This document shows positions 1 through 8,405 of a DNA stretch of 64,000 nucleotides, one piece after another. Position 1 is the stretch's first letter; every line of letters starts with the position of its first letter. The stretch is taken from NCBI RefSeq assembly GCF_011046535.1, contig NZ_CP049257.1, positions 3,348,001 to 3,412,000 of the forward strand, in the 5' to 3' direction. Both the position numbers and the translations under genes were made by a program. Origin of the DNA: Nocardioides anomalus (GTDB lineage Bacteria; Actinomycetota; Actinomycetes; Propionibacteriales; Nocardioidaceae). The notes under the pieces were generated by a model that saw only the letters and a program-made list of their open reading frames with translations, searched no databases and had not been told where the DNA came from.

Positions 1-158
1 CGGTCGACACCGGTGAGCTCATCCCCGGCACCGTCGAGGTGACCTTCGCCGACCAGGGCCGCCCGGTCCGGGTCCCGGCTCCGCCGCCCGCCGAGGTCGT
101 GGACATCGCGCCCGGCCCAGGTGGCTTCGGCGCCGAGATGGACGCCTGCGGCGCCTGA
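1..158 (+). CDS. C-terminal fragment of a probable exported lipoprotein (LppX/LprAFG-like)
   Basis: Only the last ~51 codons are present, read in the frame that begins at base 3 and ending at TGA 156-158. The tail has a VTFADQG stretch and a proline-rich run followed by EVVDI, which resembles the C-terminal strand of LppX/LprAFG-type lipoproteins (lipid carriers at the outer face of the actinobacterial membrane). The signal peptide and most of the domain lie outside the window, so the family call rests on the tail alone. Confidence 0.4.
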   Translation, partial: VDTGELIPGTVEVTFADQGRPVRVPAPPPAEVVDIAPGPGGFGAEMDACGA

Positions 159-226
159 GCGACGGGCATCCGCGATGATGCGACCACGGGGCCGCGCGGC
201 GCGGCCGGACGGGGAGGAGCACCAAG

Positions 227-709
227 ATGGCGACCACGCTGACCTGCGAGCTGACCTACGACGCACCACTGACCGACGTCGGCGAGATGCTCATGGACCC
301 GGCGTTCCGCGAGCGCGTCTGCGACGCCCAGGGCGCGACCCGGCGCACGGTGAGCGTCGGCCCGGACGGCGGTGGCATGAAGGTGGTCATCGACCAGGTC
401 CAAGGCGCCGAGGGCATCCCCGGCTTCGCGCGCAAGTTCGTCGGCGACGAGATCAACCTCGTCCAGACCGAGCGCTGGGACGACGTCGAGAACGGCGTGG
501 TCGAGGTCGTCATCCCCGGCAAGCCCGGCCAGATGGGCGGCACCATCACCCTGCGCGAGGCGGGCGGCACCACGACCGAGACCGTCGTCATGGAGATCAA
601 GGTCGGCATCCCGCTCGTCGGCGGCAAGATCGAGTCGCTCATCGCCGACCTGCTGCGCAAGGCGCTGCGGGCCGAGAACGCCGTCGGGCGCCAGCACCTG
701 GCCGGCTGA
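227..709 (+). CDS. DUF2505 domain protein, copy 1
   Basis: A 160-residue soluble protein that is almost entirely a DUF2505 domain, a SRPBCC-like fold of unknown ligand found mainly in actinobacteria. The family opening TYDAPL, the central VIDQVQ segment and the closing IADLLRKAL helix are all visible. ATG 227 is preceded by a GGGGAGGAG Shine-Dalgarno run. A close paralogue of the same length lies at 1229-1711, with one small membrane gene between them. Cellular role is unknown. Confidence 0.85.
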   Translation: MATTLTCELTYDAPLTDVGEMLMDPAFRERVCDAQGATRRTVSVGPDGGGMKVVIDQVQGAEGIPGFARKFVGDEINLVQTERWDDVENGVVEVVIPGKPGQMGGTITLREAGGTTTETVVMEIKVGIPLVGGKIESLIADLLRKALRAENAVGRQHLAG

Positions 710-764
710 GCGGGCGTGGGACGTCCCCCTGCGCCGCCGCACCCTCGACCGGCGCGCGCTGCTG

Positions 765-1208
765 GTGCTGACGGGCGGCGTCGTCGTGGCCACCGCCGTG
801 CTCACCGGCCTGCTGCTGTGGCTCGAGCACACCGCCGCACTCGCGGCGTCGCTCGGCTTCCTCGTCCTGTGGGCGGTCCTGGCCGGCGCCTACGTCCTCG
901 CGTGGCTCCGGATGCGCGCGGTCGCCTCGCCCCTCGGCCTGCACGGCGACGGCGTCGTCTCCCGCAGCCCGTACGGCGAGCTGGTGGTGCCCTGGGAGTC
1001 CGTCGAGTCCGCACGGGTCGAGGGCCCGCTGCTGCGCATCCGGATCCGTCCCGGCGCGCCGGTCGACCACACCCGGCTGCGCCCGGCGGCGTGGCCGGTC
1101 GTGGAGGCGAACGGGATCCGGATCACGCTGGCCGCGCTCGACGTACCCCTGGAGGAGCTGCGGCAGGCGTTCACGGTCCAGTCCTCCGGGCGGGTGCAGG
1201 TGGCCTGA
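765..1208 (+). CDS. Small membrane protein with PH-like C-terminal domain
   Basis: About 147 residues. Two hydrophobic helices at the N-terminus are followed by a soluble part reading VPWESVESARVEG, which resembles the bacterial PH-like domains of small actinobacterial membrane proteins. GTG 765 is the first conventional start, but the frame stays open upstream and encodes a basic stretch (LRRRTLDRRALL) typical of a membrane anchor, so a non-canonical start near 735 is possible. It sits between the two DUF2505 genes in the same direction, probably co-transcribed. No function is known. Confidence 0.6.
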   Translation: MLTGGVVVATAVLTGLLLWLEHTAALAASLGFLVLWAVLAGAYVLAWLRMRAVASPLGLHGDGVVSRSPYGELVVPWESVESARVEGPLLRIRIRPGAPVDHTRLRPAAWPVVEANGIRITLAALDVPLEELRQAFTVQSSGRVQVA

Positions 1209-1228
1209 GCGGCGGGTACTCGCCCCTC

Positions 1229-1711
1229 GTGACGACACGGGTGACCCGGGAGCTGACCTACGACGCCCCGGCGGCCGAGGTGCACCGGATGCTGACCACC
1301 GCGTCCTTCCGGCAAGAGGTGTGCGACCGGCTCCGCGTGGTGTCGGCGACGGTGTCGGTGCACCACGACGCCGTGGCCACCGAGGTCGTCATCGACCAGG
1401 TCCAGCGCGCCGACGGGCTGCCATCCATCGCGACGAAGCTGCTCGGCGACACCGTCCACGTCGTCCAGCGCGAGCGCTGGACCACGCCGACCCGCGCCGA
1501 CGTCGAGGTGAGCGTGCCCGGCCGGCCCGGCGAGATGCGCGGGACGGTGCGGCTCGAGGAGCGCGGGGTGGTCACGGTCGAGGTCGTCGAGCTGGACGTC
1601 CGGGTCCGCGTGCCGCTGGCGGGCGGGCGGCTCGAGGCGCTGGTGGCCGACCTGCTCGACCGCGCGCTCGACGTCGAGCACACGACCGGCCAGAACTACC
1701 TGTCGCCCTGA
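1229..1711 (+). CDS. DUF2505 domain protein, copy 2
   Basis: Second DUF2505 protein of 160 residues, clearly paralogous to 227-709: both share ELTYDAP near the start, VVIDQVQ in the middle and a closing ALVADLLD/LIADLLR helix. GTG 1229 gives exactly the same length as the first copy, which supports this start. The two genes flank a small membrane protein gene and probably form one locus. Ligand and role are unknown. Confidence 0.82.
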   Translation: MTTRVTRELTYDAPAAEVHRMLTTASFRQEVCDRLRVVSATVSVHHDAVATEVVIDQVQRADGLPSIATKLLGDTVHVVQRERWTTPTRADVEVSVPGRPGEMRGTVRLEERGVVTVEVVELDVRVRVPLAGGRLEALVADLLDRALDVEHTTGQNYLSP

Positions 1712-1881
1712 GGGTCCGCGGCCTCGCGGGCGTCCGCGGCGTCGTCGTCCTCCTCGTGGCGCCGGCGGGTGGCGATCACCAGGCCGAGCACCACGAACGG
1801 ACCGAAGGCCAGCACGAGGGTGAGCACCTTCTCGACCGGGTGCAGCGCGCCGAGGTGCAGCGCGACCAGGTCCGGGCTCAT
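1696..1881 (-). CDS. Small single-pass membrane protein
   Basis: A 61-residue protein starting at ATG 1881 (MSPDLVALHLG). One hydrophobic helix is followed by a charged tail rich in RRR, EEDDD and alanine. It is 22 bp downstream of pruA on the same strand, so it may be read through from it, and its end overlaps the end of the convergent DUF2505 gene by 16 bp. Similar tiny membrane proteins are common in actinobacteria. No function can be assigned. Confidence 0.55.
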   Translation of the reverse strand: MSPDLVALHLGALHPVEKVLTLVLAFGPFVVLGLVIATRRRHEEDDDAADAREAADPQGDR

Positions 1882-1903
1882 GCCGGCCAGTCTCGCACCC
1901 GCC

Positions 1904-3532
1904 TCACCCCATGTAGGGGTAGCGGTAGTCGGTCGGCGGGACCAGCGTCTCCTTGATCGAGCGCGGCGAGGTCCAGCGCAGCAGGTTGACCGCGGCACCG
2001 GCCTTGTCGTTGGTGCCCGAGGCCCGGCCACCGCCGAACGGCTGCTGCCCCACGACGGCCCCGGTCGGCTTGTCGTTGATGTAGAAGTTGCCGGCCGCGA
2101 AGCGCAGCTCCTGCTGGGCCCACGCCACCGCGCGCCGGTCGCGCGCGATGATCGAGCCGGTCAGCGCGTACGGCGCGATCGACTCGAGCTGGCGACCCAC
2201 GGTCTCGAAGTCGGCGTCGTCGAAGACGTGCACGACGAGGATCGGCCCGAAGTACTCCGTGGAGAACATCTCGTCGGTCGGGTCACCGCCCTGCACGACG
2301 GTGGGGCGCACGAAGTACCCGACCTCGTCGTCGAGGGTGCCGCCGACCAGCACGTCGAGCTTGCGGGACCTCCGCGCCCGCTCGATCGCGGTCCGGTGCT
2401 TGGCGAAGGCCCGGTCGTCGATGACCGCGCCCATGAAGTTCGAGAAGTCGGTGACGTCGCCCATGGTGATCGCCTCGACCTCGGCCAGGAAGTCGTCCTT
2501 CATCTTGTCCCAGACCGACCGGGCGACGTACGCGCGGGAGGCGGCGGAGCACTTCTGGCCCTGGAACTCGAAGGCGCCACGGATGAGCGCGGTGCGGACC
2601 ACGTCGGGGTCGGCGCTGCTGTGGGCCAGCACGAAGTCCTTGCCGCCGGTCTCCCCGACGATGCGGGGGTAGGAGCGGTAGCCCTCGATGTTCTCCCCGA
2701 CCGTGCGCCACAGGTGCTGGAAGGTCGGGGTGGAGCCGGTGAAGTGGATGCCGGCCAGGTCGGGGTGGCCCAGGGCGACCTCCGAGACGGCGATGCCGTC
2801 GCCCGGCAGCATGTTGATGACGCCCGGCGGGAGGCCGGCCTCCTCGAGCAGCTCCATGGTCAGGCTCGCGGCCAGCTGCTGGGTCGGCGACGGCTTCCAG
2901 ATCACGGTGTTGCCCATGAGAGCCGGCGCGGTCGGCAGGTTGCCGGCGATGGCGGTGAAGTTGAACGGCGTGATCGCGTAGACGAAGCCCTCGAGCGGGC
3001 GGTGGTCGGTGCGGTTCCACACGCCCGGGCTGTTGGCGATCGGCTGGTCGGTGAGGATCTGCTTGGCGTAGTGGACGTTGTAGCGCCAGAAGTCGATGAG
3101 CTCGCACGCGGAGTCGATCTCGGCCTGGAACGCCGTCTTGGACTGCCCGAGCATCGTCGCCGCGTTGATCCGCTGGCGCCACGGACCGGCCAGCAGGTCG
3201 GCCGCGCGCAGCAGCACCGCGCAGCGGTCGTCCATGTCCATGTCGCGCCAGACCGACGCGGCCTCGGTGGCGGCCTTGACCGCGGCCTTGGTGTCGGCCT
3301 GGGTCGCGCCCTTGAACCGGCCCAGCACGTGCTGGTGGTCGTGGGGCTGCACGACGGCGTGCTCGGCACCGCCGCCGGCCTTCCAGCGACCGCCGATGTA
3401 GGCCTTGAGGTTCTTCTCGCGCCTCTCCTGGCGCTCGAGCTCCGCGGTCAGGGCCTCCCGTTCGGGGCTGCCCGGCGCGTAGGTCAGGTTCGGCTCGTTG
3501 GTGGGAGCCGGGGGGAACGTGATCGCGTCCAT
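1904..3532 (-). CDS. pruA: L-glutamate gamma-semialdehyde (1-pyrroline-5-carboxylate) dehydrogenase
   Basis: Oxidises glutamate semialdehyde to glutamate with NAD+, the second step of proline catabolism. The 542-residue length fits the stand-alone PruA enzymes. The aldehyde dehydrogenase general base is in GETGGKD (Glu294) and the catalytic cysteine in GQKCSAA (Cys328). The C-terminal GQQPFGGGRASGTNDKAG block is typical of PruA. ATG 3532 lies 6 nt after a TAGCGT box, which suggests a leaderless message. No proline dehydrogenase gene is adjacent. Confidence 0.95.
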   Translation of the reverse strand: MDAITFPPAPTNEPNLTYAPGSPEREALTAELERQERREKNLKAYIGGRWKAGGGAEHAVVQPHDHQHVLGRFKGATQADTKAAVKAATEAASVWRDMDMDDRCAVLLRAADLLAGPWRQRINAATMLGQSKTAFQAEIDSACELIDFWRYNVHYAKQILTDQPIANSPGVWNRTDHRPLEGFVYAITPFNFTAIAGNLPTAPALMGNTVIWKPSPTQQLAASLTMELLEEAGLPPGVINMLPGDGIAVSEVALGHPDLAGIHFTGSTPTFQHLWRTVGENIEGYRSYPRIVGETGGKDFVLAHSSADPDVVRTALIRGAFEFQGQKCSAASRAYVARSVWDKMKDDFLAEVEAITMGDVTDFSNFMGAVIDDRAFAKHRTAIERARRSRKLDVLVGGTLDDEVGYFVRPTVVQGGDPTDEMFSTEYFGPILVVHVFDDADFETVGRQLESIAPYALTGSIIARDRRAVAWAQQELRFAAGNFYINDKPTGAVVGQQPFGGGRASGTNDKAGAAVNLLRWTSPRSIKETLVPPTDYRYPYMG

Positions 3533-3553
3533 GCGCCCACGCTATCTGGCCCC

Positions 3554-3880
3554 TCAGCCGCCCAGGAGAGCCCCGATCTCCTGGGTGGCGAACCAGCCCA
3601 GGTCGTCCTCCGGGTCGGCCCCGGCGCTCTCGTCGGCGTGCACCGCGACCACGTCGCGCAGGGGTACGGCGCCGTCCGGGTCGGCCAGCTCGGCCACCAC
3701 GACCACGCGGCGACCGCCGCCGGCCAGGGCGGCGGAGTCGACGGCCGCGGCCACCAGCGCGGCGTACTCCGCCTCCTCGCTGGCGTCGTCGGCGGCGTAC
3801 CGGTCGAGGTCGGCGGGGAGCCGCCCCTCGTCGCGCAGCCGGGCCAGCCCGTCGAGGGTGGTGGGGACGTAGACCCTCAC
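3554..3880 (-). CDS. DUF6912-like small protein
   Basis: A 108-residue acidic protein starting at GTG 3880, whose first four bases overlap the TGA of the upstream acyltransferase gene (GTGA), implying translational coupling. The start RVYVPTTLDGLARL resembles the small actinobacterial family annotated DUF6912. It is rich in Ala and Asp with no membrane segment. Longer upstream starts would run inside the acyltransferase gene and are unlikely. Function unknown. Confidence 0.6.
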   Translation of the reverse strand: MRVYVPTTLDGLARLRDEGRLPADLDRYAADDASEEAEYAALVAAAVDSAALAGGGRRVVVVAELADPDGAVPLRDVVAVHADESAGADPEDDLGWFATQEIGALLGG

Positions 3881-5322
3881 GGCTTGGGCGCGGCCTTCTT
3901 GCGGCGCCCGCGCGGGATGGTCGGCCGCCCGCCGGTCGCGGTGTCGAGCAGCTCGGCCAGCGCCTCGGTCACGCACTGCCCGAGCACGTCGACGTCCGGG
4001 ACCAGGTCGCGGTCGGAGTTGATGCCGTAGAAGACCTGACCGTCGTACGACGTCACGCCGATGGCGAGCGCCTGGCCGGGCAGCAGCGGGTGGATCGGGT
4101 AGGTGCGCAGCATCCGCGCGCCGGCGGCGTACAGCGGGGACTGCGGCCCCGGCACGTTGGTGATGGAGATCTGGAAGTCGCGGCGCACCTCGGCCGCCGC
4201 GACCCGCGCCCCGATGGCGTGGAACGTGGTGGGCGCGAAGCCCGCGATGCCCGCCAGGCGATTGGCCGCGACCGCACGGCCGGTCTCCTTGTGGGCCTGG
4301 AAGGAGTAGGAGACCTGGTGCAGCCGGACCACCGGGCTCGGCTCGCCGATCGGCAGGGTGACGAAGTGCGGGGCGATCTGGCTGCCCAGCGAGGTGGCCT
4401 CGAGCTCGCGGTCGATGACGGAGACCGGGACCATCGCCTGCACCTGCCGCAGCCCGCCCATCGACTCAGCGCGGGTCATCAGCCAGGCCCGCAGCGCGCC
4501 GGTGACGGTGGCCAGGATGACGTCGTTGATGGTGCCGCCGTGCACGTCGCGGATCGTGCGGTAGTCCGCCAGCGCGCTGTCCACCCCCACCACGCGGCGC
4601 TGCTGCGACAGTTCGCCGGACAGCGCGTGGCCGCGGTCGGGCCGGCGCCCGGCCAGCCCGGACAGGACCCGGCCGGCCCCGGCGGTGAGCCGGTCGGCGG
4701 TGCCGACCGCCGTGCCGACGGCGTGGCGCACGGTGTCGAGCGCGGTCGCGCGGTCGGTGAGGTTGTCGTGGAGCGCACCGGCCAGCAGCCCGGCCGGCGA
4801 GGGTCGGCGGTGCGGGTGCCACTCGTCGCCGCCCAGCACCTTGACGCCCGGGTCCTTGTCGAGCAGCACCTGGCCGAGGTCGACGGTCTCGACGCCGTCG
4901 ACCAGCGCCTGGTGGGTCTTGTAGAGCAGCGCGACCCGGCCGTCGGCCAGCCCCTCGACGAAGTAGATCTCCCACAGCGGCCGGGCCCGGTCCAGCGGGC
5001 GGCTGACGATGCGCGAGACCAGCTCGCGCAGCTGCTCGGTGCTGCCGGGACGCGGGAGCGCGCTGCGGCGTACGTGGTAGCCGATGTCGAAGTGGTCGTC
5101 GTCGACCCACACCGGGTTGGCCAGGTGGCCGGGGACCTCCTGGACCCGCTGGCGGTAGCGGGGCACGAAGGAGATCCGGTCCAGGATCAGCGCCACGAAG
5201 CCGTCGTAGTCGAAGCCCGACGCACCGGGGTCGAAGACCTCCACGGTCGCCACGTGGCGCGGGACGGTCGGGTCCTCGTGCTCGAGGAACGCCACGTCGC
5301 GTGGTCGCAGCCGCTCGCTCAC
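3877..5322 (-). CDS. WS/DGAT-family acyltransferase with altered active-site motif
   Basis: A 481-residue member of the wax ester synthase/diacylglycerol acyltransferase family, which joins acyl-CoA to long alcohols or diacylglycerol for storage lipids. The N-terminal domain, the PLW block (residues 115-117) and the C-terminal NVPGPQSPLY motif are present. The catalytic HHxxxDG motif reads HQALVDG (137-143): the second histidine, the one matching the HxxxD general base, is glutamine (codon at 4909-4911). The enzyme may be impaired or use another mechanism. The downstream DUF6912-like gene overlaps by 4 bp. Confidence 0.88.
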   Translation of the reverse strand: MSERLRPRDVAFLEHEDPTVPRHVATVEVFDPGASGFDYDGFVALILDRISFVPRYRQRVQEVPGHLANPVWVDDDHFDIGYHVRRSALPRPGSTEQLRELVSRIVSRPLDRARPLWEIYFVEGLADGRVALLYKTHQALVDGVETVDLGQVLLDKDPGVKVLGGDEWHPHRRPSPAGLLAGALHDNLTDRATALDTVRHAVGTAVGTADRLTAGAGRVLSGLAGRRPDRGHALSGELSQQRRVVGVDSALADYRTIRDVHGGTINDVILATVTGALRAWLMTRAESMGGLRQVQAMVPVSVIDRELEATSLGSQIAPHFVTLPIGEPSPVVRLHQVSYSFQAHKETGRAVAANRLAGIAGFAPTTFHAIGARVAAAEVRRDFQISITNVPGPQSPLYAAGARMLRTYPIHPLLPGQALAIGVTSYDGQVFYGINSDRDLVPDVDVLGQCVTEALAELLDTATGGRPTIPRGRRKKAAPKP

Positions 5323-5478
5323 CGTCGCACCACCCCCGTCCCCTCCCGGTCACCGCCCCGTTTGGCCGTCATGGGATTCTTACAGAGGTCTCAGGACGTC
5401 GGCTCGTGCCCTCCGGCACGATCGGTGGGGCTCCTGGTCTCCCGGCCTCCCGGTACCCGTCACGAAAGGTGGACCTCG

Positions 5479-5853
5479 ATGCGGCGCGCGATCGCAGCCC
5501 TCGCCCTGGTCGTCTGCACCGTCGGCCTCGCCGGGTGCGGGGACGACGACAAGCCCGGCGACAGCGGCAGCGGCGGCTCGGACCAGCCGACCAAGACCAT
5601 CGACGTCACCTTCTCCGGCGACGACGTCACGCCCAACGGCGACCGGGTCGAGGTCGCCGTCGGCCAGCCGATCGAGTTCAAGGTGACCTCCGACGCCGCC
5701 GGTGAGATCCACGTGCACTCCGACCCCGAGCAGGAGCTGGCCTACACCAAGGGCACCGTCACCCTGCCGACGTTCACCATCGACAAGCCCGGCATCGTCG
5801 AGGTCGAGTCGCACGCGCTGGAGAAGACGATCGTCCAGCTCGAGGTGAAGTAG
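5479..5853 (+). CDS. Cupredoxin-like lipoprotein
   Basis: A 124-residue exported lipoprotein. An N-terminal signal peptide ends in lipobox LAGC, followed by a Gly/Ser/Asp linker and a ~90-residue beta domain with HVHSDPEQEL and a terminal strand, resembling the cupredoxin-like folds of small metal-binding proteins. The full Cys-His-Met copper set is not evident. It is 6 bp upstream of a polytopic membrane protein gene, so the two are almost certainly one operon and may act together at the membrane. Confidence 0.7.
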   Translation: MRRAIAALALVVCTVGLAGCGDDDKPGDSGSGGSDQPTKTIDVTFSGDDVTPNGDRVEVAVGQPIEFKVTSDAAGEIHVHSDPEQELAYTKGTVTLPTFTIDKPGIVEVESHALEKTIVQLEVK

Positions 5854-5859
5854 ACCCTC

Positions 5860-7239
5860 GTGGACCCGGTCGCCCCCGCCGCCCCGTCCGGCGGCTCCTC
5901 CGGCTCGTTCGGGCACCTCCTGGCGCACGGCATCGGCGGGCAGAAGGACCTGCCCATCCCCCTCGAGCTCACCGTCGCCGGTGCGGTGGCCGCGCTGGTC
6001 GTCAGCTTCACGGTGCTGGCCGTGGCCTGGCGCACCCCGCGCTACGACGCCGACCGGACCGGCCGGCCCGCGCCCGCCGCCCTGCGGCGACTGGTGGCCT
6101 CGCCCGCCTTCTTCGTCGTGCTGCGCGCCTTCGGCATGGTGGCCTTCGCCTACACCGTGATGGTGGCGGTCCTGGGTGAGGACACCCTCATCAACCCGTT
6201 CTTCGGGATCTTCTACGTCCTGCTGTGGACCGGCTTCGTCCCGGCGTCGCTGCTGTTCGGGCCGGCGTACCGGGCCATCAGCCCGGTGCGCACGATCAAC
6301 GCGGGGTTCGCCCGGCTCACCGGCGGCGACTCGGCGGTGGGTGTCTTCACCTACCCCGCCCGGCTAGGGATGTGGCCGGCGGCGATCGGGCTCTACGCGT
6401 TCGTGTGGATGGAGCTGGTCTACCCCTTCGCCACCGAGCTCGGCCCGGTGCGGCTGTGGTGCGCGGCGTACGTCGCGGCGATGCTGCTCGGCGGCGCGCT
6501 GTTCGGCGACGACTTCTACGCCAAGGCCGACCCGTTCGAGGTGTTCTCCACCCTCGTGGCCCGGATGTCGCCGTGGGGTGAGCGCCGCGGCGAGCTGGTG
6601 GTGCGCAGCCCGCTGGCCAACCTGGACGCCACGCCCGTCGTGCCCGGTCTGGTCGCGGTGGTCGCGGTCCTGTTCGGCAGCACGGCCTTCGACTCCTTCA
6701 AGGACTCCACGCGCTGGGTGAAGTTCATCCAGGGCGACTTCGTGCAGGACCACTCGCTCGCGCACGTGGCCAACAACCTGGGGCTGCTCACGTTCGTGCT
6801 GGTCGTCGGCGGCGTCTTCGCGGCCGGGACCATGCTGACCGGCGTCGGACCGGACCAGCCGCGCCGGGCGCTGCCCGGGCAGTTCGCGCACTCGATAGTG
6901 CCGATCGTGATCGGCTACTTCGTGGCGCACTACCTGACCTACTTCCTCGAGGTCGGCGAGAACACGCTCATCCAGATGAGCGATCCCTTCAGCAACGGCT
7001 CCAACTGGTTCGGCACCGCGAACTGGACGCCGTCGTTCTTCTTCGCCTACCACCCGACCGCGCTGGCCACCATCAAGGTGCTCGCGGTCGTGCTGGGCCA
7101 CGTGGTCGGCGTGGTCGCGGCGCACGACCGGGCCATCCACCTGCTGCCGCGCCGCCACCAGCTCACCGGGCAGCTGTCGCTGCTGGTGGCCATGGTGGCC
7201 TTCACCGCGGGCGGGTTGTACCTGCTGTTCTCGGCCTGA
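5860..7239 (+). CDS. Polytopic membrane protein, partner of the cupredoxin-like lipoprotein
   Basis: A 459-residue integral membrane protein with roughly nine to eleven predicted hydrophobic segments. Conserved-looking charged and aromatic positions include GDDFYAKADPFEVFS in a loop and repeated histidines in late helices (SLAHVANN, FVAHYLTYF, VLGHVVG), which could bind metal or haem. GTG 5860 follows the lipoprotein gene by 6 bp. Similar actinobacterial proteins are uncharacterised; I cannot assign a transport or enzymatic role. Its last 38 bp overlap the convergent ATPase gene. Confidence 0.65.
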   Translation: MDPVAPAAPSGGSSGSFGHLLAHGIGGQKDLPIPLELTVAGAVAALVVSFTVLAVAWRTPRYDADRTGRPAPAALRRLVASPAFFVVLRAFGMVAFAYTVMVAVLGEDTLINPFFGIFYVLLWTGFVPASLLFGPAYRAISPVRTINAGFARLTGGDSAVGVFTYPARLGMWPAAIGLYAFVWMELVYPFATELGPVRLWCAAYVAAMLLGGALFGDDFYAKADPFEVFSTLVARMSPWGERRGELVVRSPLANLDATPVVPGLVAVVAVLFGSTAFDSFKDSTRWVKFIQGDFVQDHSLAHVANNLGLLTFVLVVGGVFAAGTMLTGVGPDQPRRALPGQFAHSIVPIVIGYFVAHYLTYFLEVGENTLIQMSDPFSNGSNWFGTANWTPSFFFAYHPTALATIKVLAVVLGHVVGVVAAHDRAIHLLPRRHQLTGQLSLLVAMVAFTAGGLYLLFSA

Positions 7240-8404
7240 GCCGGCGCAGCCTCCCGCTGCTGCCGTCCCTGCCGACGAGGGCGTCCACGGCCTGGGCCAG
7301 CGGGCTCGCCGGGGCGGTCTCCTGGACCGTCCGGCCGGTCACCAGGGCCCGGTCCACGGTCGCGCGGTCCTCGGGCAGGAAGTGGATCGCCACCGCTCGG
7401 GTGAAGTCGGCCAGCATCGCCGCGACGTCGCGCTCGGACCAGCCGAGCGTCGGGCGCATCCGGTTGACCACGACCCGCACCGGCGTGACCGGGTGCTGCG
7501 CCCGCAGGTCGGTGAGCGCCCGGGCCAGCCGGCTCAGCCCGACCGGGTCGGCCGTGCCGACCGCGACGATCTCGTCGGCGACCTCGAGCGCGGCCCGGGT
7601 GATGGCCCCGCGGCTCGGCCGCCCGGTGAGGTCGTCCTCGTCCAGCCCGGGACCGGCGTCGAGCACCACGTGGCCCTCGGTGCGCGCCGTCTCGGCCAGC
7701 AGCTCGATCGTGCCCGGGCGCACCTCGCTCCAGCGGTCCGGTCGCGGCAGCCCCGTCACCACGGTGAGCCGCCCGTCCAGGGCCCGCTGCACGCTCGCGA
7801 ACCCCTCGACCAGCCGACCGCTGCCGGCCAGCCGCGCCGCGGCGAGCAGCCCGCTCACCTCGTCGAGCACCCCCAGGACCTGGGCCACGGTGCCGCCGTA
7901 GGGGTCGACGTCGATCAGGGTCGTCCGCTCCGTGCGGCCCAGCGCCGCGGCCATCGCGGTGGCCACCGTCGTGCGCCCCGGTGCGCCGACCGGACCCCAG
8001 ACCGCGGTGACCGTGCCCCGGCCGGCCCGAGCCTCGGCCTCGGGCTCGGCCTCCGGCGGCGGCTCGGGCTCGGCGTCGGTGGTGAGCGCGACCGGCAGCT
8101 CCGCGACGTCGGTGACCGTCCGGCGTACGCCGATCCGCTCCGCGCGCACGGCGCCCGGCTCGTCGGCCACCACCGCGACCGGCCGGACCCCGTGGCGGCG
8201 CAGGTGGTCGACCGCCGCGACGTCGAAGCCGGGCGCCTCCACCGCCACGACCGCGCTGTCGGCCTGTCCGCTGGTCGCCGTGGCCAGCAGGTCGTCGACG
8301 TCCACGCAGCGCTTGAGCACCACCAGGTCGCGCCGACCGCCCAGCACGCTCAGGGCCTGGGTCTCCCAGGCCGCGCCCGCGGCCAGGAGCAGGACGACCC
8401 GCAC
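7202..8404 (-). CDS. CpaE/MinD-like P-loop ATPase
   Basis: A 400-residue protein with an N-terminal receiver-like region and a C-terminal SIMIBI ATPase domain. The deviant Walker A reads GPVGAPGRTT (about residue 138), followed by a LIDVDPYGGT strand and VLDAGPG. This matches CpaE-type proteins that position pilus or secretion machines. It follows the SAF-domain gene by 1 bp, an order seen in actinobacterial cpaB/cpaE pairs. No pilin, TadA or TadB gene is nearby. Its end overlaps the convergent membrane gene by 38 bp. Confidence 0.72.
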   Translation of the reverse strand: MRVVLLLAAGAAWETQALSVLGGRRDLVVLKRCVDVDDLLATATSGQADSAVVAVEAPGFDVAAVDHLRRHGVRPVAVVADEPGAVRAERIGVRRTVTDVAELPVALTTDAEPEPPPEAEPEAEARAGRGTVTAVWGPVGAPGRTTVATAMAAALGRTERTTLIDVDPYGGTVAQVLGVLDEVSGLLAAARLAGSGRLVEGFASVQRALDGRLTVVTGLPRPDRWSEVRPGTIELLAETARTEGHVVLDAGPGLDEDDLTGRPSRGAITRAALEVADEIVAVGTADPVGLSRLARALTDLRAQHPVTPVRVVVNRMRPTLGWSERDVAAMLADFTRAVAIHFLPEDRATVDRALVTGRTVQETAPASPLAQAVDALVGRDGSSGRLRRLRPRTAGTTRPR

Positions 8405-8405
8405 G

